Positions 51,793 through 60,618 of a stretch of 64,000 nt of DNA are shown one piece after another. Within the stretch, counting starts at the first letter, position 1. Every line of letters begins with the position of its first letter. The position numbers and the translations under genes were made by a program. The DNA comes from Virgibacillus_R byunsanensis (lineage in GTDB: Bacteria > Bacillota > Bacilli > Bacillales > Amphibacillaceae): contig NZ_JBHTKJ010000007.1 in the NCBI RefSeq assembly GCF_042675965.1, positions 310,001 to 374,000 on the forward strand, in the 5' to 3' direction. The notes beneath the pieces are model-generated. The model worked only from the letters and a program-made list of their open reading frames with translations, searched no databases and had not been told where the DNA came from.

Positions 51793-53136
51793 TTGAAAGA
51801 CCTAATCGAATTGGATAAAAAGCATTTTATTCACCCAACTTCACCCATCCAACAGCAACAGGAAAAGGGTGCAAAGGTTATTTTTGAGAAAGGGGAAGGT
51901 ATTTACTTAACAGACAGAATGGGGAACACCTTCATTGATGCGATGTCATCGTTATGGAATGTAAATATTGGACATGGGCGAAAGGAATTAGCTGAAACAG
52001 CTGCAAAACAAATGGAAAAATTGGCGTTTAGCTCAACGTTTTCCACGTTTAGCCATGAGCCTGCTATCAAACTGGCCGAAAAAATTGCTTCCATTACTCC
52101 AGGTCACTTAAATGCTGTCTTTTTTACTTCTGGTGGATCAGAGTCAAACGATTCCGCTATCAAACTAGTACGTCATTATTGGCGAATTCAAGCTCAACCC
52201 AATCGAAGGAAAATCATTTCATTGAAACGTGGTTACCACGGTGTCGCCGCGGGCTCTACTAGTGCGACAGGAATACCAGAATTTTGGGGAATGGCTGGTC
52301 ATATGATGACTGATTTCACACATGCAGAATCGCCTTATGAAAATAATACCAATCAGGCAATAGATTCGCTCCGTCAGGTAATTGAAACGGAAGGATCGGA
52401 TAAAATAGCGGCTGTTTTGGTTGAACCAGTGCAAGGAGCCGGTGGTGTACTAATCCCTCCAGCAGATTATTTACAAGAAGTTCGAGATCTGTGTAATGAG
52501 TATGGGGTTTTGTTAGTTCTTGACGAGGTTATAACTGGATTCGGTCGCACTGGAAAAATGTTCGGAATGGAAAATTGGGGAGTTGTTCCAGACATGATCA
52601 CCTTTGCGAAAGGAGTAACGAGTGGTTACTTCCCACTTGGAGGTGTCGTAGTATCTGATCAGATTCATGAGGTGCTGAAGGAGAAATCAAAAGGTACGCT
52701 GTTTCATGGCTTTACATATAGTGGTCATCCAGCTGCAGCAGCAGTGGCATTGAAGAATATTGAAATTATTGAGCGTGAGGACCTTGTGGAGAATTCTCGG
52801 CAAATGGGATCGGTCATGCTAAATGGTTTTCAACATGTGAAGGAAGATTTGAATATTGTAGGTGATGTACGTGCTATCGGTCTTCTTGGAGCAGTAGAAC
52901 TTGTTCAGGATCCCAAAACCAACAAGCACTTTTCACCAGATGCACAAGTCGCTCCCAAAGTGATTGAAGCGCTACATGAAAGAGGTGTAATATGTCGGGC
53001 TGTATCGTATGGTAACTCTGATATTATTTGTTTTGCTCCGCCGATTACTATCAATGAAAATCAAGTTAATACAATGGTTGGAAAATTACACGATTCCATA
53101 TTAGCTGTACAGAAACAGCTTAGTGTTACGTATTAA
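51793..53136 (+). CDS. Class III (omega-amino acid type) aminotransferase
   Basis: A 447-residue PLP enzyme of aminotransferase class III: GIYLTDRMGNTFIDAMSSLWNVNIGHG (shown in part: FIDAMSSLWNVNIGHG), FFTSGGSESNDSAIKLV, KRGYHGVAAGSTSATG, VLLVLDEVITGFGRTGKMF (PLP Asp) and ITFAKGVTSGYFPLGG (Schiff-base Lys). It resembles omega-amino-acid/taurine:pyruvate transaminases more than BioA or ArgD; the amine donor is unknown. It starts at TTG behind AAAGGAGGA. A permease gene follows 174 bp on, suggesting uptake and use of an amine or amino acid. Confidence 0.9.
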   Translation: MKDLIELDKKHFIHPTSPIQQQQEKGAKVIFEKGEGIYLTDRMGNTFIDAMSSLWNVNIGHGRKELAETAAKQMEKLAFSSTFSTFSHEPAIKLAEKIASITPGHLNAVFFTSGGSESNDSAIKLVRHYWRIQAQPNRRKIISLKRGYHGVAAGSTSATGIPEFWGMAGHMMTDFTHAESPYENNTNQAIDSLRQVIETEGSDKIAAVLVEPVQGAGGVLIPPADYLQEVRDLCNEYGVLLVLDEVITGFGRTGKMFGMENWGVVPDMITFAKGVTSGYFPLGGVVVSDQIHEVLKEKSKGTLFHGFTYSGHPAAAAVALKNIEIIEREDLVENSRQMGSVMLNGFQHVKEDLNIVGDVRAIGLLGAVELVQDPKTNKHFSPDAQVAPKVIEALHERGVICRAVSYGNSDIICFAPPITINENQVNTMVGKLHDSILAVQKQLSVTY

Positions 53137-53310
53137 GTTGAAGTGGAGACAACTCTCCCTATTATTTGTCCAATAAATCATATAGATGTAAAAAATTCCT
53201 ACTTATCCGACATATCGTTTAGCTAATATTTATCCTTTCACACTTTTAAATATCTGAATAATTATACATTTAGAGCAAAAATTGTAAAATTAATTGGAGG
53301 GAATAAAAAG

Positions 53311-54717
53311 ATGAGTGAACAGAAATTATCGAGAATTCTCGGCAATAAAGATGTAATCGCACTTGCTTTTGGGGCAATGATTGGCTGGGGATGGGTAGTG
53401 ACTACGGGATTATGGATAACTGGTGCAGGGTCTTGGGGAGCTATTCTTGCTTTTTTGATTGGTGGTATGCTTGTTATCTTTGTCGGTCTAACCTATGCAG
53501 AACTGGCTTCTGCACTTCCACTTGCCGGTGGTGAGCATGTTTATACGTATAAGGCAATGGGGAGGACAGCTTCATTTATTGCGACCTGGGCAATTATTCT
53601 TGGATATGTATCAGTAGTAGCCTTTGAGGCGGTAGCACTCCCAACAGTTTTTGAATATTTGATACCGAACTATAGTATAGGTTATTTATATACGATAGCA
53701 GACTGGGATGTAACGATTACGTGGGCAGGTGTTGGTATTTTAGGGTCAGTTCTTATTGCATGGATTAATTATCGCGGGATTAAGCTGACTACCGCAATAA
53801 CGTTTATTCTCACACTATTGATAGTAATAGCAGGTATTTTATTAATCACCGGAAGTACTGCTACAGGAAATGTAGAAAATATGGAGCCATTTTTTGAGAA
53901 AGGAATGGCTGGGCTAATGACTGTGGTGATTATGACTCCGTTTATGTTTGTAGGATTTGATGTTATTCCACAGGCTGCTGAGGAAATAAATTTACCTCAG
54001 AAAAGAATCGGACAGCTTTTAATATTCTCGGTTGTTCTTGCCGTAGTATGGTATATTGCTGTTATATTTGGTGTATCACGTGTACTTAGTCCTGAAGATA
54101 TTGGAGCATCAAGTTTGGTAACAGCTGATGCAATGGCCAAAGCATTTGGAGATAGTCAGTTTATGGGCAATCTTCTTGTTCTTGGTGGTATTGGGGGTAT
54201 ACTCACAAGTTGGCTTGGGTTTTATGTTGGTGGAAGCCGTGCAATTTATGCACTTGCAAGAGCAGGAATGTTGCCTGAATCATTGGGAGAGCTACATCCA
54301 AAATATAACACGCCGTATAAAGCTATTATATTGATTGGTGTATTCTCAACTGGTGCACCATTATTAGGACGACCCGCACTTGTGTGGCTCGTTGATGCTG
54401 GTGGACTGGGATTAGTTGTTGCATGGTTAATGGTGGCAATATCATTCATTATTTTACGTAAAAAAGCTCCCGATATGAAGCGTCCATTTAAACTACGTGG
54501 TGGAACGACAATCGGATGGATCGCTGCATTCATGGCGGGTGGAATTACAATACTTTATATGCCAGGGATGCCATCAGCTCTCATTTGGCCATATGAATGG
54601 GTAATTGTCGGAATATGGGTTATCTTGGGATTGATATTATACAAGGTGTCCATGGCTAAATATGGTAAGGAATATGCAGATAAGAAAATGAAAGATGAAA
54701 TTGATCGTATAGCATAG
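53311..54717 (+). CDS. APC family amino acid/amine permease
   Basis: A 468-residue carrier with 12 helices. The APC start is ALAFGAMIGWGWVVTTGLWI (the G-A-x-I-G-x-G motif of helix 1), followed by TYAELASALPLAGGEHVYTY and FMFVGFDVIPQAAEEINLPQ (helix 6 substrate region). Putrescine, ethanolamine and amino acid permeases share these marks. It probably imports the amino donor used by the neighbouring aminotransferase. GGAGGG precedes its ATG; a terminator follows. Confidence 0.9.
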   Translation: MSEQKLSRILGNKDVIALAFGAMIGWGWVVTTGLWITGAGSWGAILAFLIGGMLVIFVGLTYAELASALPLAGGEHVYTYKAMGRTASFIATWAIILGYVSVVAFEAVALPTVFEYLIPNYSIGYLYTIADWDVTITWAGVGILGSVLIAWINYRGIKLTTAITFILTLLIVIAGILLITGSTATGNVENMEPFFEKGMAGLMTVVIMTPFMFVGFDVIPQAAEEINLPQKRIGQLLIFSVVLAVVWYIAVIFGVSRVLSPEDIGASSLVTADAMAKAFGDSQFMGNLLVLGGIGGILTSWLGFYVGGSRAIYALARAGMLPESLGELHPKYNTPYKAIILIGVFSTGAPLLGRPALVWLVDAGGLGLVVAWLMVAISFIILRKKAPDMKRPFKLRGGTTIGWIAAFMAGGITILYMPGMPSALIWPYEWVIVGIWVILGLILYKVSMAKYGKEYADKKMKDEIDRIA

Positions 54718-54735
54718 TTTATATAGATTTGAGAA

Positions 54736-54774
54736 AACTAGCGTTCTTTCTTTGGAAGGACGCTAGTTTTTTTA
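54736..54774 (+). terminator. Intrinsic terminator after the permease gene
   Basis: AACTAGCGT (54736-54744) pairs with ACGCTAGTT (54760-54768), followed by a T run. Confidence 0.85.
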
Positions 54775-54794
54775 TTGTCTAGGAAATTATAAAA

Positions 54795-55210
54795 TTAGGA
54801 GCCTGTGGATAATTTATTTACTGCTTAAGCCACGTCCAGCTCCAGCGCCCGTGCTGTTAGTGGGCTTCCTGATCCTCCTTACGATAAGTCAACATCGAAT
54901 CGCTACCGCTCTTCGTGTTTCCTTTATCTCATGCGGATTTGGAAGATCGACTAACTTCGCCGCTTTGCGCGGCAACGTCGACACACCCGCGATGCGCGGG
55001 CGCAGCCCATACGTCGCTAAACGGGCGCTTGCGCTTTTGTTCCAAAGATATTAGTCCATTCATTCAGGAAATAAAAGATAGATTTATAAACTTTATGATG
55101 AATAAGCTCCCAACTTTATAGCCGCACTACACGTCAGTGGTACGGCTTTAGTTGTGTTTAGCAAACTGTGGAACATTAGGAACTTAGCGCCTGTGGCGAT
55201 TGTATTTACT
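54795..55210. repeat. GC-rich intergenic element between near-direct repeats
   Basis: Near-direct repeats lie at 54795-54822 (TTAGGAGCCTGTGG...ATTTACT) and 55184-55210 (TTAGCGCCTGTGG...ATTTACT). Between them, about 54830-55055 is clearly GC-richer than the surroundings (for example CACGTCCAGCTCCAGCGCCC, ACGATAAGTCAACATCGAAT, GCGCTTGCGCTTTTGTTCC). I recall similar intergenic stretches recurring in Bacillaceae genomes. Two overlapping short frames here have no ribosome sites and are not called genes. A small hairpin (AGCCG/CGGCT, 55120-55147) follows. Confidence 0.6.
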
Positions 55211-55217
55211 ATTTCTT

Positions 55218-56189
55218 CTATTTGTTTCCATTAATTAAATTAGGTGGTTTTTGTCCGTTTAAACCTGCTTCAAGGTTGTAAGCAGCAAGTTTGGACATTT
55301 TTAATTCAGTTTCGTGTGTTGAAGAACCAATGTGAGGGGTAGTAACAACATTTTTCATGCTTAATAGTGGGTTATCCCGCTCGATGGGTTCTTTTTCAAA
55401 AACGTCAAGCCCTGCAGCAGCTATTTGATTGTTCTTTAATGCACTGATTAATTCTTGCTCTACAACCGTCTTCCCACGTGACCCATTAACAAAAATAGCA
55501 GTATGTTTCATCATTTGGAATTCCTGTTTACCGATAAGTCCTTCTGTCTCAGTTGTAAGTGGTGTTATAAGGCATACGAAGTCAGATTGCTCCAATAAAT
55601 TATCAAGATTACAATAAGTCGCAGCAAACTTTTCTTCAACATCTGGTTTTCTGGTGCGGCTGTTGTAGATGATTTCCATATCAAAACCAAAATGTGCACG
55701 TTGAGCAACTGCCTGACCTATTCTTCCCATACCAATGATACCTAATTTCTTATGGTGAACGTCGGTACCGAAGTGTTCCGGCTCAACTGCTTCTGTTATC
55801 CATTCTCCGTTTTTAACAAGGTGATCCAGTTCTGGTATTCTTCTTGCGGTTGCTATAAGGATGCCGAATATAGAGTCAGCAACCGTATCTGTGAGTACAT
55901 CCGGTGTGTTAGTAGCCATGATTTTACGCTCATTTAACTGTCCGATGTCCAAGTTATTGTAGCCAACGGAGATATTGCTAACAATTTTTAAGTTTGGTGC
56001 TCGATCCAATAATTCCTGGTTAACTGGTAGTTCCAATCCGATAATGCCTTCAGCCTCTTTTAGGGTTTTTAGAAACTCAGGATCTGTTGTTGTATCAATA
56101 TCTTTAAAGAAATAAACATCATATTTACTTTGCAAATCTTCCAATACAGGTTTCTCTATTCGGTTATAAGCTATAATTTTCTTTTTCAT
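55218..56189 (-). CDS. D-2-hydroxyacid dehydrogenase (glyoxylate/hydroxypyruvate reductase-like)
   Basis: A 323-residue NAD(P)-dependent enzyme. It has the Rossmann motif LGIIGMGRIGQAVAQRA, the catalytic Arg in FVNGSRGKTVVE, the Glu in AAGLDVFEKEP and the His in VVTTPHIGSSTHET. The N-terminal substrate domain has ISVGYNNLDIGQL. It reduces 2-keto acids such as glyoxylate or hydroxypyruvate; exact substrate unknown. AAGGGG stands before ATG 56189. It is monocistronic on the minus strand. Confidence 0.9.
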   Translation of the reverse strand: MKKKIIAYNRIEKPVLEDLQSKYDVYFFKDIDTTTDPEFLKTLKEAEGIIGLELPVNQELLDRAPNLKIVSNISVGYNNLDIGQLNERKIMATNTPDVLTDTVADSIFGILIATARRIPELDHLVKNGEWITEAVEPEHFGTDVHHKKLGIIGMGRIGQAVAQRAHFGFDMEIIYNSRTRKPDVEEKFAATYCNLDNLLEQSDFVCLITPLTTETEGLIGKQEFQMMKHTAIFVNGSRGKTVVEQELISALKNNQIAAAGLDVFEKEPIERDNPLLSMKNVVTTPHIGSSTHETELKMSKLAAYNLEAGLNGQKPPNLINGNK

Positions 56190-56259
56190 AAAATCCCCTT
56201 TCCAACTTCCAATAAGTAATCTACAACTAAAGTAGCTAGAAATTCAAAATAAGTCAATG

Positions 56260-56281
56260 GGAGGCACTTCCCGGTTTTTGT
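56260..56281 (+). repeat. GTGCCTGTCACTTC-type dispersed repeat, copy 5 (short)
   Basis: GGAGGCACTTCCCGGTTTTT then GT. It keeps the CACTTCCCGGTTTTTGT half only. Confidence 0.5.
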
Positions 56282-56299
56282 TGGTGGTTGAGTGATAGT

Positions 56300-56342
56300 A
56301 AAAATCCTGTAGCAAGTTGTCTACATTACAGGATTTGTTTTC
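56300..56342 (-). terminator. Terminator after the YitT-family gene
   Basis: ATCCTGTA (56304-56311) pairs with TACAGGAT (56327-56334). On the minus strand a T run (GGATTTTTAC) follows the stem, 10 bases past the stop of the YitT-like gene. Confidence 0.65.
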
Positions 56343-56351
56343 ATCAAGCTA

Positions 56352-57218
56352 TTAAAGTTTTTGCCCATAATACTTGTCCAACGAGAATCCTCGCCCTAAT
56401 ATTTCAGAAGTATTAATAAAGATAACGAATGTAGTTGGTACTTCTCTTTGAAGAATTCGTTTCAATTGGACTGCTTCTTGTTGTTCGGTGACACATAGAA
56501 TCATTGTTTTATCTGTATTGGAATAGCCTCCGACAGAGCGAACCTTTGTTAGCCCTCGATCAATTCCCCCACGGATTAGTTCTTGTATTTTTTCTTCTTC
56601 TTCTGTGATGATTAAGATCAGTTTAGATGCTGACGTGCGTAATTGAACAATATCGATGGTTTTACTTGTTATATAGATACACATTAAAGCAAATAAAGTA
56701 AGTTCGAGATTGAATACGATTATAGATGAAAAAACTACAAATCCATCTACAATAAGTTGAGAATATCCGCTTGAAAGACCAGTGAATCTCTTTACAATCT
56801 GCGCAATTGCAGCTGTTCCTCCCGTAGATCCATTGCCTTTATAAACAATTCCAAGACCTGTTCCCAGAACGATACCACCGTAAATTGCTCCTAATAGTGG
56901 GTTTGTAACTGTGTAAGGTATTTCGGCGGTAAGAAAGATGATAAAGGGAACCCAGAATGTACCAAGTAACGTTTTCCAACTAAACTCTTTCCCCAAAGCA
57001 ATCCAGCCAAGGATGAAGATCGGAATGTTAATGAGAAACTGTGTGTAGGCAGGGCTTAACGCATAAAGTTCAAACAAAATGGTGCTGATCCCTGAAATCC
57101 CACCTGCAGCGAGTTGTGACGGAAGTAAAAATAAATTATAAGATAAGGCCACTAATGTAGCTCCAAAGATAATTTGAAGATATTCTATTGTAGGTTTATT
57201 AAGGTTGTTCTTAATCAT
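56352..57218 (-). CDS. YitT family membrane protein (DUF161/DUF2179)
   Basis: A 288-residue protein with five or six hydrophobic helices in the first 190 residues. Marks are LPSQLAAGGISGISTILFE, LLGAIYGGIVLGTGLGIVYK and NGSTGGTAAIAQIVKRFTG. A soluble C-terminal DUF2179 domain follows (LIITEEEEKIQELIRGGIDR with TKVRSVGGYSNTDKTMILCV). The biochemical role of the YitT family is not settled. Single gene with its own terminator. Confidence 0.9.
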   Translation of the reverse strand: MIKNNLNKPTIEYLQIIFGATLVALSYNLFLLPSQLAAGGISGISTILFELYALSPAYTQFLINIPIFILGWIALGKEFSWKTLLGTFWVPFIIFLTAEIPYTVTNPLLGAIYGGIVLGTGLGIVYKGNGSTGGTAAIAQIVKRFTGLSSGYSQLIVDGFVVFSSIIVFNLELTLFALMCIYITSKTIDIVQLRTSASKLILIITEEEEKIQELIRGGIDRGLTKVRSVGGYSNTDKTMILCVTEQQEAVQLKRILQREVPTTFVIFINTSEILGRGFSLDKYYGQKL

Positions 57219-57278
57219 AGGTGTTCTATTCCTCTCCTAGATAAATACTTCTCCCTGCTACATTTTATCATTGGGAAA

Positions 57279-57322
57279 GGCGCCTGTCACTTCCCGGTTT
57301 ATGTCGGTTTATGTCGAATTGG
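57279..57322 (+). repeat. GTGCCTGTCACTTC-type dispersed repeat, copy 6
   Basis: GGCGCCTGTCACTTCCCGGT, then TTATGTC twice and GAATTGG. The hairpin at 57343 follows at about 20 bp, as in copy 1 where the hairpin precedes it. Confidence 0.65.
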
Positions 57323-57342
57323 ATAATAATTGTTTTAGAAGA

Positions 57343-57393
57343 TACTAGAACTTGTATGTATGGTATCATTTACATAGGTTCTAGCAGTTTTTT
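57343..57393 (+). terminator. Terminator-type hairpin beside a dispersed repeat
   Basis: CTAGAAC (57345-57351) pairs with GTTCTAG (57378-57384), with inner TATG/CATA pairing, then CAGTTTTTT. Its right arm matches the terminator at 2183. Confidence 0.6.
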
Positions 57394-57455
57394 ATACATA
57401 GACTAGTAGTACAACATCTAGCTTGGTTACCTTAAAAAACGCGAGGAGGATGACT

Positions 57456-58808
57456 ATGCAACAAATTGAAAAATTACTGGAGAGTAAAAAGGAAGAATAT
57501 CTTGATTTACTTTTTACATTTTTAAAGCAGAAGAGTATTAGTGCACAGAATGTTGGGATGCAAGCGTGTAGTATCATGTTAAAAGAAATGATGGAAGAAG
57601 TCGGGATTGACACGACTTTAATTGACACAGAAGGGCACCCAGTTGTTTATGGTGAGATCATGAATGAAAGCAATAATTTTACCCTTCTCCTGTATGGACA
57701 TTATGATGTTCAGCCTGCAGACCCATTAGAGGAATGGAACACGCCTCCTTTTGAACCGACTATTGTAGATGGGAAAATTTATTGTCGGGGGGTTGGTGAT
57801 AATAAAGGTCAACTAATGGCACAATTATTGGCTATTAAAAGCTATCAAGAGGTGATGGGAGATCTCCCGATTAATGTGAAGTTTGTTTTTGAGGGGGAAG
57901 AAGAAAGCGGGAGCCCTAACATAGCAAAGTTTGTGGAAGATAATCGTGATCTATTAAAAGCAGATCTAGTGTATACTTCAGACGGACCGATGCATGATAG
58001 TGGTGCTCCTTTTGTGTTACTTGGTGTTCGTGGAATGCTTTATGTGGAATTGACTGCTAAAGGTGGAGATTGGGATAGTCATTCTGGTAACAAAGGAAAT
58101 ATTGTGCCTAACCCTGCATGGGAATTAGTCGAACTGTTAAATACGATGAGGGCTAAAGATGGAACTATTTTAATAGATGGTTTTTATGATGATCTGCGCG
58201 AGCCAACAAAAAAGGAATTGGAGCTTATCTCAACACTACCTTTTGATGCCGATCAGTTAGGAGAACAGATCGGGTATAAAGATTTTGATATGACTCGAGA
58301 AGAATACTACAGGAAATTAACCTTGGAGCCAACATTAAACATTGCTGGTTTTCACAGTGGATACGGTGGTGAAGGTTCAAAAACGATTATACCATCTACT
58401 GCTATGTTAAAAATTGATATGCGTCTTGTCGTTGATCAGGACCCAGATGATATTTTGGATAAATTTATTAAACACGTTAAAAAGCATGCGCCGGATGTAG
58501 AAGTGATAAGCCATGGGTCTATGAAACCGTCACGTACTCCTTCTGATTCCAAGGTAGTTAGCGTTGTTAAACATGCAGTCGAAAACGCTTATAAAAAGAA
58601 GCCGATTTTACAGCCAAGCCTCGGTGGTAGCTTGCCAGATTATGTGTGGACACAAATCCTAGGGGTGCCATCTGTTGTGGTTCCGTATGCAAATTTTGAT
58701 GAAGCCAACCATTCTCCAAATGAGAATATGGGCGTCGATAACTTTTTTGATGGAATTATGTGTACGTGTCATGTGATTCGTGAATTAGGTGAGGTTTATA
58801 AGTCATAA
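57456..58808 (+). CDS. M20 family dipeptidase (CNDP-like)
   Basis: A 450-residue M20 enzyme. Zn and catalytic motifs are LLYGHYDVQPADP, YCRGVGDNKGQ, FEGEEESGSPN, YTSDGPMH and a final PYANFDEANHSPNE with the last His ligand. The DVQPADPLEEW stretch is typical of the CNDP/cytosolic non-specific dipeptidase branch. It hydrolyses dipeptides in the cytoplasm. ATG 57456 stands behind GAGGAGG; the longer frame from GTG-type codons upstream is not used. Confidence 0.92.
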   Translation: MQQIEKLLESKKEEYLDLLFTFLKQKSISAQNVGMQACSIMLKEMMEEVGIDTTLIDTEGHPVVYGEIMNESNNFTLLLYGHYDVQPADPLEEWNTPPFEPTIVDGKIYCRGVGDNKGQLMAQLLAIKSYQEVMGDLPINVKFVFEGEEESGSPNIAKFVEDNRDLLKADLVYTSDGPMHDSGAPFVLLGVRGMLYVELTAKGGDWDSHSGNKGNIVPNPAWELVELLNTMRAKDGTILIDGFYDDLREPTKKELELISTLPFDADQLGEQIGYKDFDMTREEYYRKLTLEPTLNIAGFHSGYGGEGSKTIIPSTAMLKIDMRLVVDQDPDDILDKFIKHVKKHAPDVEVISHGSMKPSRTPSDSKVVSVVKHAVENAYKKKPILQPSLGGSLPDYVWTQILGVPSVVVPYANFDEANHSPNENMGVDNFFDGIMCTCHVIRELGEVYKS

Positions 58809-58853
58809 TTGGAATTATGATGTTCTACAACTACAATCGTAAGAAATGCTATA

Positions 58854-58901
58854 TTGGGGGCAGGTTCTAAAGAATAAAATTTTTTACTAACTCTGCCCCC
58901 A
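58854..58901 (+). terminator. Hairpin after the dipeptidase gene
   Basis: TTGGGGGCAG (58854-58863) pairs with CTGCCCCCAA (58892-58901) over an AT-rich loop. Strong stem, no T tract on the plus strand. The sequence up to 59098 holds no gene I can support. Confidence 0.55.
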
Positions 58902-59098
58902 AACAATGAAGAGAATTCGATAGTAATGGTGAAGAGTTAGTCTGAAAGGCTTTTTAGATGAGGGTACTCAAAGAAAATGGTAGATTGGTGGTTCGGCCCC
59001 GTTATGTTCCATTCATTAATCGGATACCCACTTTTATGACAAAGTTCTGAATGGACCTTATTGCCTCTTAATTTACAAAAAAACGCTAATTTTTACGT

Positions 59099-59170
59099 AA
59101 ATAAGAGCCACTGAGTCCGCAATTAACCAAAAACCAGCCTATTTGCAATAAATAAGGACCGCTAAGTCCA
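59099..59170 (+). repeat. Two AATAAGNNCCNCTGAGTCC repeats
   Basis: Copies at 59099-59119 (AAATAAGAGCCACTGAGTCC then G) and 59150-59170 (AAATAAGGACCGCTAAGTCC then A), both forward, the same family as the cluster at 2551-2729. Confidence 0.65.
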
Positions 59171-59229
59171 CAAAGTCATACCAATTTTTTCAAATAGCTA
59201 CATTCTTAAGGAAATCACTAACTTCACTA

Positions 59230-59276
59230 CAAAAAAACGGCACTATCTCACGCAAATACGAGAAATAATGCCGTTC
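59230..59276 (-). terminator. Terminator of tRNA-Ala
   Basis: On the minus strand ACGGCATTATTTCTC pairs with GAGATAGTGCCGT and is followed by seven T. It lies about 12 bases past the tRNA 3' end. Confidence 0.85.
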
Positions 59277-59286
59277 TTATTAAAGA

Positions 59287-59359
59287 TGGAGCATAGCGGG
59301 CTCGAACCGCTGACCTCTTCGCTGCCAGCGAAGCGCTCTCCCAGCTGAGCTAATGCCCC
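59287..59359 (-). tRNA. tRNA-Ala (anticodon GGC)
   Basis: A 73-nt cloverleaf on the minus strand. The acceptor stem GGGGCAT/ATGCTCC carries the G3-U70 wobble pair that identifies alanine tRNAs. D-arm AGCTCAGCTGGGAGAGC, anticodon stem CTTCG/CGAAG with loop CTGGCAG (anticodon GGC), T-arm AGCGGTTCGAGCCCGCT and discriminator A. The CCA end is not encoded. An intrinsic terminator follows. Confidence 0.96.
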
Positions 59360-59405
59360 AGTGAATCAAGTTTATATTATATGCCTTTTAGCGAGTTTTT
59401 TCAAG

Positions 59406-59430
59406 GGGGGTGCCTGTATTTGTCTGGTCA
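59406..59430 (+). repeat. GTGCCTGTCACTTC-type repeat, degenerate copy 7
   Basis: GGGGTGCCTGTATTTGTCTG then GTCAC. It keeps GGTGCCTGT and TTTGTC but has lost the CACTTCC centre. Confidence 0.35.
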
Positions 59431-59479
59431 CATAGTTATGGAAATGAATCCCCCAAATCCGCATCATTGACTGTCACGC

Positions 59480-60496
59480 CGTCACACCAGATCATTACAC
59501 AGGAAGAAAGGCCACAAATCAGAAGGATCCTAGAACTTTGGGATATTAATGAAGACGACCGATCATTTCTGGGTTAGCTCAAAATCTTGTTCCACAGGGA
59601 TTAACATATTATCAAAAGGAAGACTGGTTACACACGGTCAACTATTTAGATGATGGTAGACCTGGTACCTTAACTGTAATCGATGCAAAAACCGAAGAAT
59701 TAGTTAATCAGTTGTATTGTTTAACCAAGATGGTTCACCATACACGGGACATGCTGGAGGAGTTGCTGTCAGTAAAAACCATGTTTGGGTTGCTTCAGAA
59801 AGTTCACTATTTCCGTTAAAGATTAGTGATTTAGTATCGGCCGAAGATAATGATGAAATTCAGTTCAGTAGCCAAACATCAGGTCCTGTGGAGGCTGCCT
59901 ATACTGTATATGATGATGGAATACTTTGGTTGGAGAGTTTTATGAGGCAAATAGCTACCCTAACGAGCCAGATCATCATACCACGAATCGTAACGGAGAA
60001 ACTCATTATGCTTGGATGATAGGCTATCCTTGACAGACCAACAGATATGTAATCGGTTGATTAATGGAATGTAGAGTCGGATAATCCTGCCACACCTGAT
60101 TATGTATTGTCAACAACTGAAAAAGTTCAGGGTGCGATCGTTCAACAGAAGGGTGTTAAGGGTGTTACAGGTATCACGTTAAACACTTCTTTTGGAAGAG
60201 GAAACGATAGTAACTTGTATAGATATGAGAGTCCAATAAAGGAAACTCCACATGACTGGGTGACTATTTGAGAAAAAGAAGTACCACTATGGTTCCTTGA
60301 TGGTCAAACAGCAAAACCAAGAGAAAGTATAATGGCTATTCCAATGCCAGAAGGAATAGTGGAAGTTAAAAATGATCTTTATGTTGTCTTTGAATCCGGA
60401 GCTAACAAATACCACTATACCACGACATACCCAATGGATCGCATGCTAAAGATAGATTTCAGGACATTAATGAAAGAGGATATAAAAGATTATTGA
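59480..60496 (+). pseudogene. Decayed gene for a propeller-like (extracytoplasmic-type) protein
   Basis: Pieces in several frames line up into one protein: LAQNLVPQGLTYYQKEDWLH, LTVIDAKTEELV, GHAGGVAVSKNHVWVASESS, GPVEAAYTVYDDGILW, VLSTTEKVQGAIVQQKGVKG, LYRYESPIKETPHDW, IMAIPMPEGIVEVKNDLYVV and MDRMLKIDFRTLMK. The alternating strands recall beta-propeller proteins. Frameshifts and stops (for example near 59576, 59950 and 60270) break it. A 100-codon open piece (59717-60019) is part of this remnant and not a gene of its own. Boundaries are approximate. Confidence 0.65.
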
Positions 60497-60528
60497 AAAT
60501 GAAAGTAAAGAGAGTCAAACCTTGACGA

Positions 60529-60570
60529 GCAAGAGGGGATGGTCAATGTACCGTTCCCTTTTGCTTTTTG
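60529..60570 (+). terminator. Intrinsic terminator after the decayed gene
   Basis: GCAAGAGGGGA (60529-60539) pairs with TTCCCTTTTGC (60554-60564), followed by TTTTT. Probably the old terminator of the propeller-like gene. Confidence 0.7.
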
Positions 60571-60618
60571 TGTTCTATATATACTTGACATTCTTGGCTA
60601 CTACTTAGTATTTATATC

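Noticed and set aside
54851..55121. Two overlapping plus-strand frames of 67-68 codons in the GC-rich block
   Set aside because: They arise from the absence of stops in GC-rich repeat-like DNA; no ribosome sites and no protein family.
59717..60019. 100-codon protein as an independent gene
   Set aside because: Protein-like sequence continues in other frames before and after it, so it is a piece of a broken larger gene.
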